DNA from: Streptomyces sp. NBC_00287
Lineage (GTDB): Bacteria > Actinomycetota > Actinomycetes > Streptomycetales > Streptomycetaceae
Direction of reading: 5' to 3'
Assembly (NCBI RefSeq): GCF_036173105.1
Contig: NZ_CP108053.1
Coordinates: forward strand, 4,340,001-4,404,000
Length of the DNA stretch: 64,000 nucleotides
Below the pieces are notes generated by a model. The model saw only the letters and a program-made list of their open reading frames with translations, did not search any database and was not told the origin of the DNA. The translations under genes were made by a program, and so were the position numbers. The first letter of the stretch is position 1. Every line of letters begins with the position of its first letter. Of the stretch, positions 1-8,115 are shown in pieces.

Positions 1-2
1 GC

Positions 3-920
3 CTCCTGGCCGCCCCCCTCCACACAACCGCACACGCAGCCGATGCCCCGGCCCTCGCCGCAAGCGCGGACGAGACCGACACGGCCACCGACCTGGCCGT
101 AGGAATCACCCCCACCGGCGAGGTGATGACCACCTCCGGCAGCACACTCTCCGCCACCGAGGAAACGACCGAGCCCTACAGCGGCTCCGGCGACCTCGCC
201 GACGCCGGTGACAACGTCTCCTTCGACCCCGCGCCCGAAGACGCGACCGGCGACGACGGCACCGTCTCCACCGACTCCGTGATCGGCACGGACAACCGCA
301 GCCGCATCACGGCCACGACGTCCTACCCGAGCCGGACCGTCGCCTACCTGACATCGAGCGGCGTACGGTGCACGGGCTTCCTGGTCTCCAAGGACACCCT
401 CGTCACCGCCGGCCACTGCGTACACCCCGGCGGTACCGGCAGCACCGCCGACTTCTACGACAGCTTCCGCGCCTACCCGGGCAAGAACGGCACCACCAAT
501 CCGTACGGCGGCTGCGGCTGGAGCCAGGTGTGGACGGACACGGCCTGGATCAATGACGCCAACGGCTCCCACGACTGGGGTGTCATCAAGCTGAACTGCA
601 GCATCGGGAACACCGTGGGCTGGCTCGGCTACCGCTGGCAGGGAGCCTCGCTCACCGGCACGAACGTGACCGTGCGCGGCTACCCGGGCGACAAGGCGTA
701 TGCCACCCTGTGGACGCACGGCGGATCCGTCCAGTACTCGTACACGAACATCCTCGGGTACACGATCGACACCGCGGGTGGCCAGAGCGGCTCCCCGGCC
801 TACGACGCCAACCTCTACGCGGTCGGCATCCATGTACGCGGGGCCGGCGGATCGATCGCCTACAACCAGGCCAAGCGCATCACCGAGAGCCTGTTCAACA
901 TCATCCAAGGCATCACCTGA
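3..920 (+). CDS. Secreted V8/trypsin-like serine protease (5' end outside window)
   Basis: The frame is open from base 3, and the first residues read LLAAPLHTTAHAADAPALA. This looks like the end of a signal peptide with an AHAA or ALA cleavage site, so the true start lies left of the window; the first ATG inside it (123) is too late. A Ser/Ala/Asp-rich propeptide-like stretch follows. The catalytic triad is visible: His in TAGHC (codon 414-416), Asp in HDWGVIKLN (573-575) and Ser in GGQSGSPAY (786-788). The QSGSP form points to the glutamyl endopeptidase/V8-like branch of family S1. It should be exported and act on extracellular protein. A lipoprotein gene follows 13 bases later and may be co-transcribed. 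Confidence 0.88.
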   Translation, partial: LLAAPLHTTAHAADAPALAASADETDTATDLAVGITPTGEVMTTSGSTLSATEETTEPYSGSGDLADAGDNVSFDPAPEDATGDDGTVSTDSVIGTDNRSRITATTSYPSRTVAYLTSSGVRCTGFLVSKDTLVTAGHCVHPGGTGSTADFYDSFRAYPGKNGTTNPYGGCGWSQVWTDTAWINDANGSHDWGVIKLNCSIGNTVGWLGYRWQGASLTGTNVTVRGYPGDKAYATLWTHGGSVQYSYTNILGYTIDTAGGQSGSPAYDANLYAVGIHVRGAGGSIAYNQAKRITESLFNIIQGIT

Positions 921-933
921 CGCGGAGCACCAG

Positions 934-1326
934 ATGACAGCCATCCGCCGAGCAGTCCTGACCGGCGCCGTCCTCCTGTCGCTCGCCGCCTGCGGCTCGT
1001 CGAGCGACGACGGCCCGGGCGGAACCGGCGGCAACGGCACCGTCTCCGGCGAGGTCCAAGCCCCCGACGGCAAGACGGTGCCCGGCTGCACGGTCACCCC
1101 GGAACAGGTCGAAGGTGACAGCGGCGTACCCGAGATGAACGTCGTGACCACGGAGAACGGCACCTACACCTGGCCCCTTCCCCCGGGCACGTACAACTTC
1201 ACGGTCGTCTGCGACACCGAACGGGACCCCTCCGTCCCGAGCGCCTACGACGGCCTCAAGGGGTCAGCCTCGGATGTGGAAGTGACCTCGGGCGAGACCC
1301 GGACCCTGAACATCCGCCTGACCTAG
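934..1326 (+). CDS. Small secreted lipoprotein with carboxypeptidase-regulatory-like fold
   Basis: A 130-residue protein. The N-terminus has Arg residues, a hydrophobic stretch and the lipobox LAAC at about residue 22, followed by a Ser/Gly/Asp-rich linker, so it should be a lipid-anchored exported protein. The rest (VSGEVQAPDGKTVPGC ... YTWPLPPGTYNFTVVCDT) resembles a transthyretin-like or carboxypeptidase-regulatory beta-sandwich, with two Cys that could form a disulphide. The start at 934 lies 13 bases after the protease stop, which suggests one operon. Its stop overlaps the convergent oxidoreductase gene by 4 bases. The function is unknown. Confidence 0.75.
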   Translation: MTAIRRAVLTGAVLLSLAACGSSSDDGPGGTGGNGTVSGEVQAPDGKTVPGCTVTPEQVEGDSGVPEMNVVTTENGTYTWPLPPGTYNFTVVCDTERDPSVPSAYDGLKGSASDVEVTSGETRTLNIRLT

Positions 1327-4211
1327 TCCCGCCCCCCGAACACCTCCAGCCCCTCCGCCAACACCTCCGCCAGATGCCGCCCCCGCACCCCGCCCAGCTG
1401 CTCCAACTGCGTCCGGCACGAGAACCCGTCCGCCAGGACCACCGCCCCGTCCGGAGCCTGCCGTACGGCCGGCAGCAGTTGTTCCTCCGCGCAGGCCGCC
1501 GACACCTCGAAGTGGCCTTTCTCGAAGCCGAAGTTACCCGCGAGGCCGCAGCAACCGCCGCTCAGTTCGCCGGAGAGCAGAGCGGCTTGACGCAGGCGGC
1601 GATCGGCCGTGTCCCCGAGGACCGCGTGTTGGTGGCAGTGGGTCTGGCCGACGGCGGGGCGGTCCACGGAGGGCGGCGTCCAGTCCGGGGCCAGGCGTTC
1701 CAACGCCTCCGCGAAGGTCAGGACCCGGGCCGCCAGAGCGCCCGCGCGTGGGTCGTCGTGCAGCAACTCCGGCAGGTCCGCACGCAGGGCGGCCGCGCAG
1801 CTCGGTTCCAGGACCACCAGCGGGGCCTCGGTCGCCAGTACCGGTGCCAGCAGGTCCAGCGTCCCGCGCAGCACCGCTCGGGCCCGGTCCAACTGCCCCG
1901 TGGAGATGTACGTCAGACCGCAGCACACCCTCCCCCGACGCCCCGCGCTCAACAGCGAGACCGCCCATTTCGTACGGCCGTCCCCCACCGGCCGCCCCCG
2001 CATCCGCAAGGTCGGCGGCAGCGCCACCCGCAACCCCGCCGCCTCCAACACCCGCACCGCCGCCCGCCCGACGGAGGGCGAGAGATGCTCGGTGAACGTG
2101 TCCGGCCACAGGACGACCAGGCGGCCATCGGCAGCAGCGGGGCCGCCCTTACGTCGCCACCATCCGCTGAACGTCTCCGTAGCGACCCGAGGGATGTCCC
2201 GCTCGACCGCGACCCCGCCGAGCCGCTTACCCAGCGATGCCAACGCCCTTACAGACGCAAGGGAGTTCACCACAGAGGCCAGCCGCATCCGCGACACCGA
2301 CCGCAACCACACCGGCAGCCACCCCATCGTGTAGTGGGCCGCCGGGCGCCGCCGCCCCGCGTAGTGGTGGTGCAGGAACTCCGCCTTGTACGTGGCCATG
2401 TCGACCCCCACCGGGCAGTCGGACCGACACCCCTTGCACGACAGGCACAGGTCCAGCGCGTCCCGGACCTCCCTCGACCGCCAGCCGTCCGTCACGACCT
2501 CGCCCGCGAGCATCTCGTGCAGCAGCCGGGCACGCCCGCGCGTGGAGTGCTCCTCCTCGCCCGTCGCGCGGAAGGAGGGGCACATGACGGCGGGGCCGGT
2601 CGCCGAGGTCGTACGGCATTTGGCGACACCGACGCAACGGCGTACGGCGGCGGAGAAGTCACCGGCGTCGGAGGGGTAGCCGAAGGCCACGTCGACCGGT
2701 TCGCGGGGCAGGACGGAGAAGCGGAGGTTTTCATCCAAACCCGACGGGCGGACGAGCATGCCGGGGTTCAGCAACCAGTCCGGGTCCCAGACCGCCTTCG
2801 CCCGCTCGAACAGGCCGACCAGCTCCGCGCCGTACATCTTCGGCAGCAGTTCCGCCCGCGCCTGTCCGTCCCCGTGCTCCCCGGACAGCGAACCGCCGTG
2901 CGCCACCACCAGTTCGGCGAGCTCCTCCGAGAAGCCCCGGAAGCGTCCGATGCCCGCCTCGGTGAGCAGGTCGAAGTCGATACGGACATGGATACAGCCG
3001 TCCCCGAAGTGGCCGTACGGCGTTCCGCGCAGCCCGTGTGCGGTCAGCAGCGCGCGGAAGTCCCGTAGGTAGGCGCCCAGTCGCGCGGGCGGCACCGCGC
3101 AGTCCTCCCAGCCCGGCCAGGCCTCGCTGCCGTCCGGCATGCGGGTCGCCGTACCGCTGGCGTCCTCGCGGATGCGCCACAGGCCGCGCTGCCCGGCCGG
3201 GTCGGTGACGACCAGGGCGTCCACGACATCGGCGGCGCGCACGATCTCCTCCGCACGCGCGCGTGCCTCGTCCGCCGACTCCCCGCCCGTCTCCACGAAC
3301 AGCCAGGCACCGCCCCGCGGCAGCGCGACCGCCGACGGCACCAGGTCGGCCGCCATGCCCTCCACCGTCAACGGGCCGTACGGCAACAGCCCGGCCGCGG
3401 CCTCGGCGGCCGCGCCTTCGTCGGCATACCCGAGCACCGCGAGGGCACGCGCGCGTGGCGCCTCGACCAGTCCTACGACCGCCTCCGTCAGCACCCCGAG
3501 CGTGCCCTCGGAGCCGCAGAAGGAACGGGCCACATCGGCGCCCTTCTCCGGCAGCAGGGCGTCCAGCGCGTAACCGGAGATACGGCGGGGCAGCTCGGGG
3601 AAGCCGGTCCGCAGCAGGGCCAGGTCCCCCTCCACCAGCGCCCGCAGCCCCTCCGGCGCCCCGGCCCACCCCTTGCCCAGCCTCAACCGCCGCCCGCGCG
3701 CGGTGACGACATCCAGCTCCCGAACACTGTCCGCGGTCGTCCCCCACGCCACGGAGTGCGAGCCGCAGGAGTTGTTCCCGATCATCCCGCCGAGCGTGCA
3801 GCGGCTGTGGGTGGAGGGATCGGGCCCGAAGCGGAGCCCGTGCGGGGCGGCGGCGTCCTGAAGACGGTCCAGAACGAGCCCGGGCTGTACGACGGCGGTC
3901 CGGCTCTCCGGGTCGAGGGAGACCAGACGGTTCATGTGCCGGGTGAAGTCCAGCACGACTCCGGTGCCGGTGGCCTGCCCGGCGATGGAGGTACCCCCGC
4001 CACGCGGCACGACGGGAACACCGTGGGCCCGGCACACCTCCAGCACGGCGGCCACGTCATCGGCATCACGCGGGGCGACGACGCCGAGGGGGACGCGGCG
4101 GTAGTTGGAGGCGTCCATGGTCATCAGCGCCCGGGACGTGACGTCGAAACCCACCTCGCCCCGGACGGCCTTGCGCAGCTCGACCGCCAGATCCTTCATG
4201 AGCCCACTCAA
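1323..4211 (-). CDS. FAD-linked oxidase fused to Fe-S/CCG reductase (GlcD-GlcF / D-lactate dehydrogenase type)
   Basis: A 962-residue protein. The N-terminal half is an FAD-binding PCMH domain (VVPRGGGTSIAGQATG near residue 70; GNNSCGSHS near 145) followed by an FAD-oxidase C-terminal domain with GHFGDGCIHVRIDFD and SLSGEHGDGQAR. The C-terminal half has ferredoxin-like clusters (CLSCKGCRSDCPVG) and a CCG domain (CCGLTYISTG, GGCCGLAGNFGFEKGHF). This is the YdiJ/GlcD-GlcF fusion layout, which oxidises a 2-hydroxy acid such as D-lactate or D-2-hydroxyglutarate and passes electrons to the respiratory chain at the membrane. The substrate cannot be read from the sequence. It is divergent from serC, whose product makes a 2-hydroxy-acid-derived intermediate; a link through 2-hydroxyglutarate side products is only a guess. 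Confidence 0.9.
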   Translation of the reverse strand: MSGLMKDLAVELRKAVRGEVGFDVTSRALMTMDASNYRRVPLGVVAPRDADDVAAVLEVCRAHGVPVVPRGGGTSIAGQATGTGVVLDFTRHMNRLVSLDPESRTAVVQPGLVLDRLQDAAAPHGLRFGPDPSTHSRCTLGGMIGNNSCGSHSVAWGTTADSVRELDVVTARGRRLRLGKGWAGAPEGLRALVEGDLALLRTGFPELPRRISGYALDALLPEKGADVARSFCGSEGTLGVLTEAVVGLVEAPRARALAVLGYADEGAAAEAAAGLLPYGPLTVEGMAADLVPSAVALPRGGAWLFVETGGESADEARARAEEIVRAADVVDALVVTDPAGQRGLWRIREDASGTATRMPDGSEAWPGWEDCAVPPARLGAYLRDFRALLTAHGLRGTPYGHFGDGCIHVRIDFDLLTEAGIGRFRGFSEELAELVVAHGGSLSGEHGDGQARAELLPKMYGAELVGLFERAKAVWDPDWLLNPGMLVRPSGLDENLRFSVLPREPVDVAFGYPSDAGDFSAAVRRCVGVAKCRTTSATGPAVMCPSFRATGEEEHSTRGRARLLHEMLAGEVVTDGWRSREVRDALDLCLSCKGCRSDCPVGVDMATYKAEFLHHHYAGRRRPAAHYTMGWLPVWLRSVSRMRLASVVNSLASVRALASLGKRLGGVAVERDIPRVATETFSGWWRRKGGPAAADGRLVVLWPDTFTEHLSPSVGRAAVRVLEAAGLRVALPPTLRMRGRPVGDGRTKWAVSLLSAGRRGRVCCGLTYISTGQLDRARAVLRGTLDLLAPVLATEAPLVVLEPSCAAALRADLPELLHDDPRAGALAARVLTFAEALERLAPDWTPPSVDRPAVGQTHCHQHAVLGDTADRRLRQAALLSGELSGGCCGLAGNFGFEKGHFEVSAACAEEQLLPAVRQAPDGAVVLADGFSCRTQLEQLGGVRGRHLAEVLAEGLEVFGGRD

Positions 4212-4266
4212 CCAGCCTCACGTCTCAGACGACGGACTACATTTCGCCCGCGTTTCCCGCACCGGC

Positions 4267-4272
4267 TAACCT
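4267..4272 (+). promoter_or_regulatory. -10 box of leaderless serC promoter
   Basis: TAACCT lies exactly 6 bases before the GTG start of serC, with no Shine-Dalgarno sequence between them. This TANNNT-N6-GTG layout is typical of leaderless transcripts in actinobacteria. The -35 region is weak. Confidence 0.5.
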
Positions 4273-4278
4273 CACTGC

Positions 4279-5397
4279 GTGGCTGAGATCCAGATTCCCG
4301 CTGACATCAAGCCCGCCGACGGACGTTTCGGCGCGGGCCCCTCCAAGGTGCGGACCGAGGCGCTGGACGCCCTCGCCGCCACCGGTACCTCTCTGCTGGG
4401 CACCTCCCACCGCCAGGCCCCGGTCAAGAACCTGGTCGGCCAGGTGCGTGCGGGCATCAGCGAGCTGTTCCAGCTCCCGGACGGCTACGAGGTCGTCCTC
4501 GGCAACGGCGGCTCCACCGCGTTCTGGGACATCGCCACCCATGGCCTGATCGAGAACAAGTCGCAGCACCTCACCTTCGGTGAGTTCAGCTCGAAGTTCG
4601 CCAAGGCCGCGAAGCTCGCCCCCTGGCTGGCCGAGCCGACCGTCATCTCCTCGGAGCCCGGCACGCACCCGGAGCCGCAGGCCGAAGCGGGCGTCGACGT
4701 CTACGCGTACACCCACAACGAGACCTCCACCGGTGTAGCCGCCCCGATCAAGCGCGTGGCCGGTGCCGACGAGGGCTCCCTCGTCCTCGTGGACGCGACG
4801 AGCGGCGCCGGCGGCCTCCCCGTCGACATCGCCGAGACGGACGTCTACTACTTCGCCCCGCAGAAGTCCTTCGCCTCCGACGGCGGCCTGTGGATCGGCG
4901 TCTTCTCCCCCGCCGCGATCGAGCGCGCCGAGCGCATCCACGCGTCCGGCCGCCACGTCCCGGAGTTCTTCTCGCTCCCCACGGCGATCGACAACTCCCG
5001 CAAGAACCAGACGTACAACACCCCGGCCCTCGCCACCCTCTTCCTGCTGAACCAGCAGCTGGAGTGGATCAACGGCCAGGGCGGCCTCGCCTGGTCCACG
5101 GCCCGGACGAAGGACTCCTCGACCCGGCTGTACGGCTGGGCGGAGGAGAGCAAGTACGCGACCCCGTTCGTCACCGACCCGGCCAAGCGCTCGCAGGTCA
5201 TCGGCACGATCGACTTCTCCGACGAGATCGACGCCACCGCCGTCGCCAAGGCCCTGCGCGCCAACGGCATCGTCGACACCGAGCCCTACCGCAAGCTCGG
5301 CCGCAACCAGCTCCGTGTCGCGATGTTCCCGGCGATCGACCCGGCGGACGTCGAGGCACTGACGAAGTGCGTCGACTACGTGATCGAGAAGCTGTAA
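4279..5397 (+). CDS. serC: Phosphoserine aminotransferase
   Basis: A 372-residue PLP enzyme that converts 3-phosphohydroxypyruvate and glutamate to phosphoserine, the second step of serine synthesis; the family also serves pyridoxine synthesis. It has the actinobacterial SerC N-terminus DGRFGAGPSKVR, the substrate-binding segment LLGTSHRQAPVKN, and the PLP-lysine region YYFAPQKSFASDGG with the Schiff-base Lys in PQKSF. Length and ends match the family. It starts with GTG at 4279. No ribosome-binding site precedes it, and a TANNNT box sits 6 bases upstream, so a leaderless mRNA is likely. The gene stands alone and ends at a strong terminator. Confidence 0.95.
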   Translation: MAEIQIPADIKPADGRFGAGPSKVRTEALDALAATGTSLLGTSHRQAPVKNLVGQVRAGISELFQLPDGYEVVLGNGGSTAFWDIATHGLIENKSQHLTFGEFSSKFAKAAKLAPWLAEPTVISSEPGTHPEPQAEAGVDVYAYTHNETSTGVAAPIKRVAGADEGSLVLVDATSGAGGLPVDIAETDVYYFAPQKSFASDGGLWIGVFSPAAIERAERIHASGRHVPEFFSLPTAIDNSRKNQTYNTPALATLFLLNQQLEWINGQGGLAWSTARTKDSSTRLYGWAEESKYATPFVTDPAKRSQVIGTIDFSDEIDATAVAKALRANGIVDTEPYRKLGRNQLRVAMFPAIDPADVEALTKCVDYVIEKL

Positions 5398-5419
5398 GCA
5401 GTTTCCGTACGGCTTGTGA

Positions 5420-5450
5420 AGGGCGCCCGGCGATCATCGCCGGGCGCCCT
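5420..5450. terminator. Perfect 15-bp-arm hairpin between serC and ABC permease
   Basis: The arms AGGGCGCCCGGCGAT (5420-5434) and ATCGCCGGGCGCCCT (5436-5450) are perfect complements around a single central base. The hairpin lies between the convergent ends of serC and the ABC permease, so it can stop transcription from both sides. There is no T-run, as is usual in Streptomyces. Confidence 0.8.
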
Positions 5451-5456
5451 CGCCTT

Positions 5457-6278
5457 TCACCGGCCCAGCTTCTGGAACCTCCGTACCGCGAGCGGCAGGA
5501 AGATCGCCGTCAGGATGACGGGCCAGACCCCCGCCATGAGCAGGGCGTGCTCCTCGACCCAGGAGTCGCCGCCGCCGACCGGGGTGCCGAACAGGTCGCG
5601 GGTCGCCGCGGCCGTGGAGGAGATCGGGTTCCAGGCCGCGACCCAGCCCAGCCAGTCGGGCATCAGCTGCGGCGCGACGAAGATGCTGGAGATCATCGTC
5701 AGCGGGAAGGCGACCGCGAAAAGACCGCCCGCCGCCTCGGGGTTGGGGACGATGAGGCCGAGCCACACCCCGATCCAGATCAGCGCGAACCGCAGCCACA
5801 GCAGCAGCCCGAACGCGGCCAGGAAGTTGAGCCCGCCGTCCGGCCGCCAGCCCATCGCGATCGCCGTCAGCATCATGATCGCCAACTCGGCGCAGGCGAC
5901 GAGCAGATCGGTCACCCCGCGTCCGGCGACCACCGCGGAGGAGGACATGGGCATGGAGCGGAACCGGTCGATGACGCCCTTGGTGGAGTCGTAGACCACG
6001 AGGGTCGCGGTGTTGATGAAGCCGAAGGCCATGGTCATCACGAACATGCCGGGCATCAGGAAGTCCTTGTAGTCCCCGCCGCCGGGCACCTGCATGGCGC
6101 TGCCGAAGACATAGCCGTACAGCAGGACGGAGAGGATCGGGAAGCCCAACTGCCAGGCGATGTTGATCGGTTGGCGCTGGTAGTGGGTGAGGCCGCGGCG
6201 GACGATGTTCCACACGTCGGCGAGCAGCCAGTACGTACGGCCGCCCGGTGCCTGGGTGTTCAGGTCTACGGCGGTCAT
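5457..6278 (-). CDS. ABC-2 type exporter permease (DrrB-like)
   Basis: A 273-residue integral membrane protein. After a short cytoplasmic N-terminus it has about six hydrophobic segments, including FPILSVLLYGYVFGSAM, MFVMTMAFGFINTATLV and LWLRFALIWIGVWLGLI, and the ABC-2 signature region. It is the membrane half of a drug or lipid exporter. The ATG at 6278 overlaps the stop of the ATPase gene by 4 bases (ATGA), so the two are translationally coupled. The longer open frame upstream is antisense to the ATPase and the TetR gene and is not coding. The substrate is unknown; daunorubicin-type multidrug export is the nearest family model. Confidence 0.9.
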   Translation of the reverse strand: MTAVDLNTQAPGGRTYWLLADVWNIVRRGLTHYQRQPINIAWQLGFPILSVLLYGYVFGSAMQVPGGGDYKDFLMPGMFVMTMAFGFINTATLVVYDSTKGVIDRFRSMPMSSSAVVAGRGVTDLLVACAELAIMMLTAIAMGWRPDGGLNFLAAFGLLLWLRFALIWIGVWLGLIVPNPEAAGGLFAVAFPLTMISSIFVAPQLMPDWLGWVAAWNPISSTAAATRDLFGTPVGGGDSWVEEHALLMAGVWPVILTAIFLPLAVRRFQKLGR

Positions 6279-7237
6279 GCCGCTGCCTCCTTCTCGGTGC
6301 GGTGTCCGGTCAGACGCAGGAACACATCGTCGAGGCTCGGCCTGCGCAGCCCGATGTCCTCGACCCGGACGCCCTCGTCCTGAAGGGTCCGCGCGACCTC
6401 GGTGAGCGCGCTCACCCGGTCGCTCACCGGGGCATGCACCCGCAACTCGGTCTCCTCCGCCTCGGGTTCGCCGTCCGAGACCCGGGAGACGACCTTCACC
6501 ACGCGCGGGATCTCCGACCGCTCGGCGACCACGACCTCGATACGGTCGCCGCCGACGAGGTTCTTCAGCCCGTCCGGGGTGTCGTCGGCGATTGCCTTCC
6601 CCTGGTCGATGACGGTGATGCGGGAGGCCAGCTTGTCGGCCTCCTCCAGATACTGCGTGGTCAGCAGTACGGTCGTGCCGCTCGCCACCAACGCCCGTAC
6701 CGACTCCCAGACTTCGCCCCGGCTGCGGGGGTCGAGCCCGGTCGTCGGCTCGTCCAGGAACAGCACCGACGGGGCGAGGATCATCGAGGCGGCGAGGTCC
6801 AGGCGGCGCCGCATACCGCCGCTGTACTTGCCGACGCCCTTCTCGGCGGCGTCGGTCAGGTCGAACTGCTCCAGCAGCTCGGCGGCGCGCGCCTTGGCCC
6901 GACTGCCGCCGAGGTGGAAGAGACGGCCGAACATCTCCAGGTTCTGCCGCCCGGTGAGCACCTCGTCCACCGCGGCGTACTGCCCGGTGAGGCCGATGCG
7001 CGCCCGCACCTCGCGCGACTGGCGTACGACATCCAGGCCGGCCACCGTCGCCCGTCCGCCGTCCAGCTTCAGCAGCGTGGACAGGATGCGGACCGCCGTG
7101 GTCTTGCCCGCGCCGTTCGGGCCGAGCAGTCCGTGCACGGTGCCCTCGCGGACGGCCAGGTCGAAGCCGTCGAGGGCGCGTTTGTCGCCGTAGCGCTTCT
7201 CCAGGGCCTCCGCCCGTACGGCGTATCCGTCGCTCAT
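6275..7237 (-). CDS. ABC exporter ATP-binding protein (DrrA-like)
   Basis: A 320-residue ATPase. Walker A is GPNGAGKTT near residue 39, the ABC signature is YSGGMRRRLDLA near 138, and Walker B with its catalytic Glu is VLFLDEPTTGLDP. The C-terminal 90 residues match the DrrA C-terminal regulatory domain, ending in a segment like RRPSLDDVFLRLTG. I chose the ATG at 7237 because the family begins with about 10 residues before the EKRYG motif; the longer frame runs into the TetR operator. It powers the adjoining permease and is divergent from a TetR gene that probably controls it. Confidence 0.92.
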   Translation of the reverse strand: MSDGYAVRAEALEKRYGDKRALDGFDLAVREGTVHGLLGPNGAGKTTAVRILSTLLKLDGGRATVAGLDVVRQSREVRARIGLTGQYAAVDEVLTGRQNLEMFGRLFHLGGSRAKARAAELLEQFDLTDAAEKGVGKYSGGMRRRLDLAASMILAPSVLFLDEPTTGLDPRSRGEVWESVRALVASGTTVLLTTQYLEEADKLASRITVIDQGKAIADDTPDGLKNLVGGDRIEVVVAERSEIPRVVKVVSRVSDGEPEAEETELRVHAPVSDRVSALTEVARTLQDEGVRVEDIGLRRPSLDDVFLRLTGHRTEKEAAA

Positions 7238-7260
7238 GGGTCCCCCTTCTCGGTAACTGA

Positions 7261-7292
7261 GTACACCGTACCCGATTACGCGTACGCCGTAC
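7261..7292. promoter_or_regulatory. Paired GTAC-N3-GTAC operators for the adjacent TetR
   Basis: In the 88-base gap between the divergent ABC and TetR genes, two near-identical palindromes GTACACCGTAC (7261-7271) and GTACGCCGTAC (7282-7292) lie 21 bases apart, two helical turns. Each is followed by CC. Such pairs fit two TetR dimers on one face of the DNA, so they are the likely operators controlling both genes. Confidence 0.6.
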
Positions 7293-7325
7293 CCAGTTTT
7301 TTCCGGAGGACTTAAGCTGAGGGGC

Positions 7326-8093
7326 ATGACCAGCGGCAAGGGCGGTACGGAAACCAGTGGCAGCGGTGACATCGCCCGCACCATGGAACTGCTCTGGGAC
7401 ACCGGCCGGCGCCCCAGCCGGGGCCCCAAACCGACCCTGACCCTCGATCAGATCGTGGAAGCCGCCGTCCGGGTGGCGGACGGCGAAGGTCTGGAGGCGG
7501 TCTCCATGCGCCGGGTCGCCGCCGAACTCGGCACCGGCACGATGTCGCTGTACCGGTACGTCCCCGGCAAGGGCGAGCTGCTCGACCTGATGCTGGACCG
7601 GGTCCAGCGCCCCTCGGACGACCCGGCCGGCCTGGGCGACGGCACCTGGCGCTCGGCGCTGGAGGCGCTGGGCCGCGCAACCCTCGACCTCTACCGCCGC
7701 CACCCCTGGCTGCTCCAGGTCAACCAGTCCCGCCCGATCCTCGGCCCGAGCGCCCTGGACGGCATGGAGAAGGTCCTCGCCCGGATCAAACCGATGGGCC
7801 TGAGCGACCCCGAACTGGTCTCCGCGATCGTCGCGATCGACGGCTACGTCGTCGGCGCCGCGCGCACCCAGCTGTACCACCAAGAGGCGGAGCGGCGGAC
7901 AGGACTGACCGACGCGGAGTTCTGGCAGGCGCAGACGCCGATGCTGGAGAAGGTCATGGTGTCCGGCCGCTACCCCCTGCTCTCCTCCCTCGCGGAGGAC
8001 ACCTGGGGGCCCGACTTCGACCACTTCGAGTTCGGGTTGCAGCGGATCCTGGACGGGCTCGAGGTGTTCGTGGCGCGGCGGCGGGAGGAGTGA
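7326..8093 (+). CDS. TetR-family transcriptional regulator
   Basis: A 255-residue repressor. A disordered N-terminal 35 residues are followed by the TetR helix-turn-helix (LDQIVEAAVRVADGEGLEAV ... LGTGTMSLYRYVPGKGEL, about 40-85) and then an all-helical ligand domain of the TetR_C_1 (tetracycline-repressor-like) class. It is divergent from the DrrAB-like exporter genes, with tandem palindromes in the gap. The likely role is to repress the exporter, and itself, until a compound that the pump expels is bound. The start ATG at 7326 has GAGGGG just upstream, and a TANNNT box (TAAGCT) ends 7 bases before it. Confidence 0.9.
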   Translation: MTSGKGGTETSGSGDIARTMELLWDTGRRPSRGPKPTLTLDQIVEAAVRVADGEGLEAVSMRRVAAELGTGTMSLYRYVPGKGELLDLMLDRVQRPSDDPAGLGDGTWRSALEALGRATLDLYRRHPWLLQVNQSRPILGPSALDGMEKVLARIKPMGLSDPELVSAIVAIDGYVVGAARTQLYHQEAERRTGLTDAEFWQAQTPMLEKVMVSGRYPLLSSLAEDTWGPDFDHFEFGLQRILDGLEVFVARRREE

Positions 8094-8115
8094 GCGGCGG
8101 TCTTACCTCCGCCGC
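8094..8115. terminator. Short bidirectional hairpin after the TetR gene
   Basis: GCGGCGG (8094-8100) and CCGCCGC (8109-8115) pair around an 8-base loop. The hairpin overlaps the stop codon of the convergent gene. It is short, so its termination strength is uncertain. Confidence 0.4.

Noticed and set aside
5457..8024. Long minus-strand frame including the ABC permease
   Set aside because: Only 5457-6278 shows membrane-protein content and a coupled start; the rest is out-of-frame with the ATPase and antisense to TetR.
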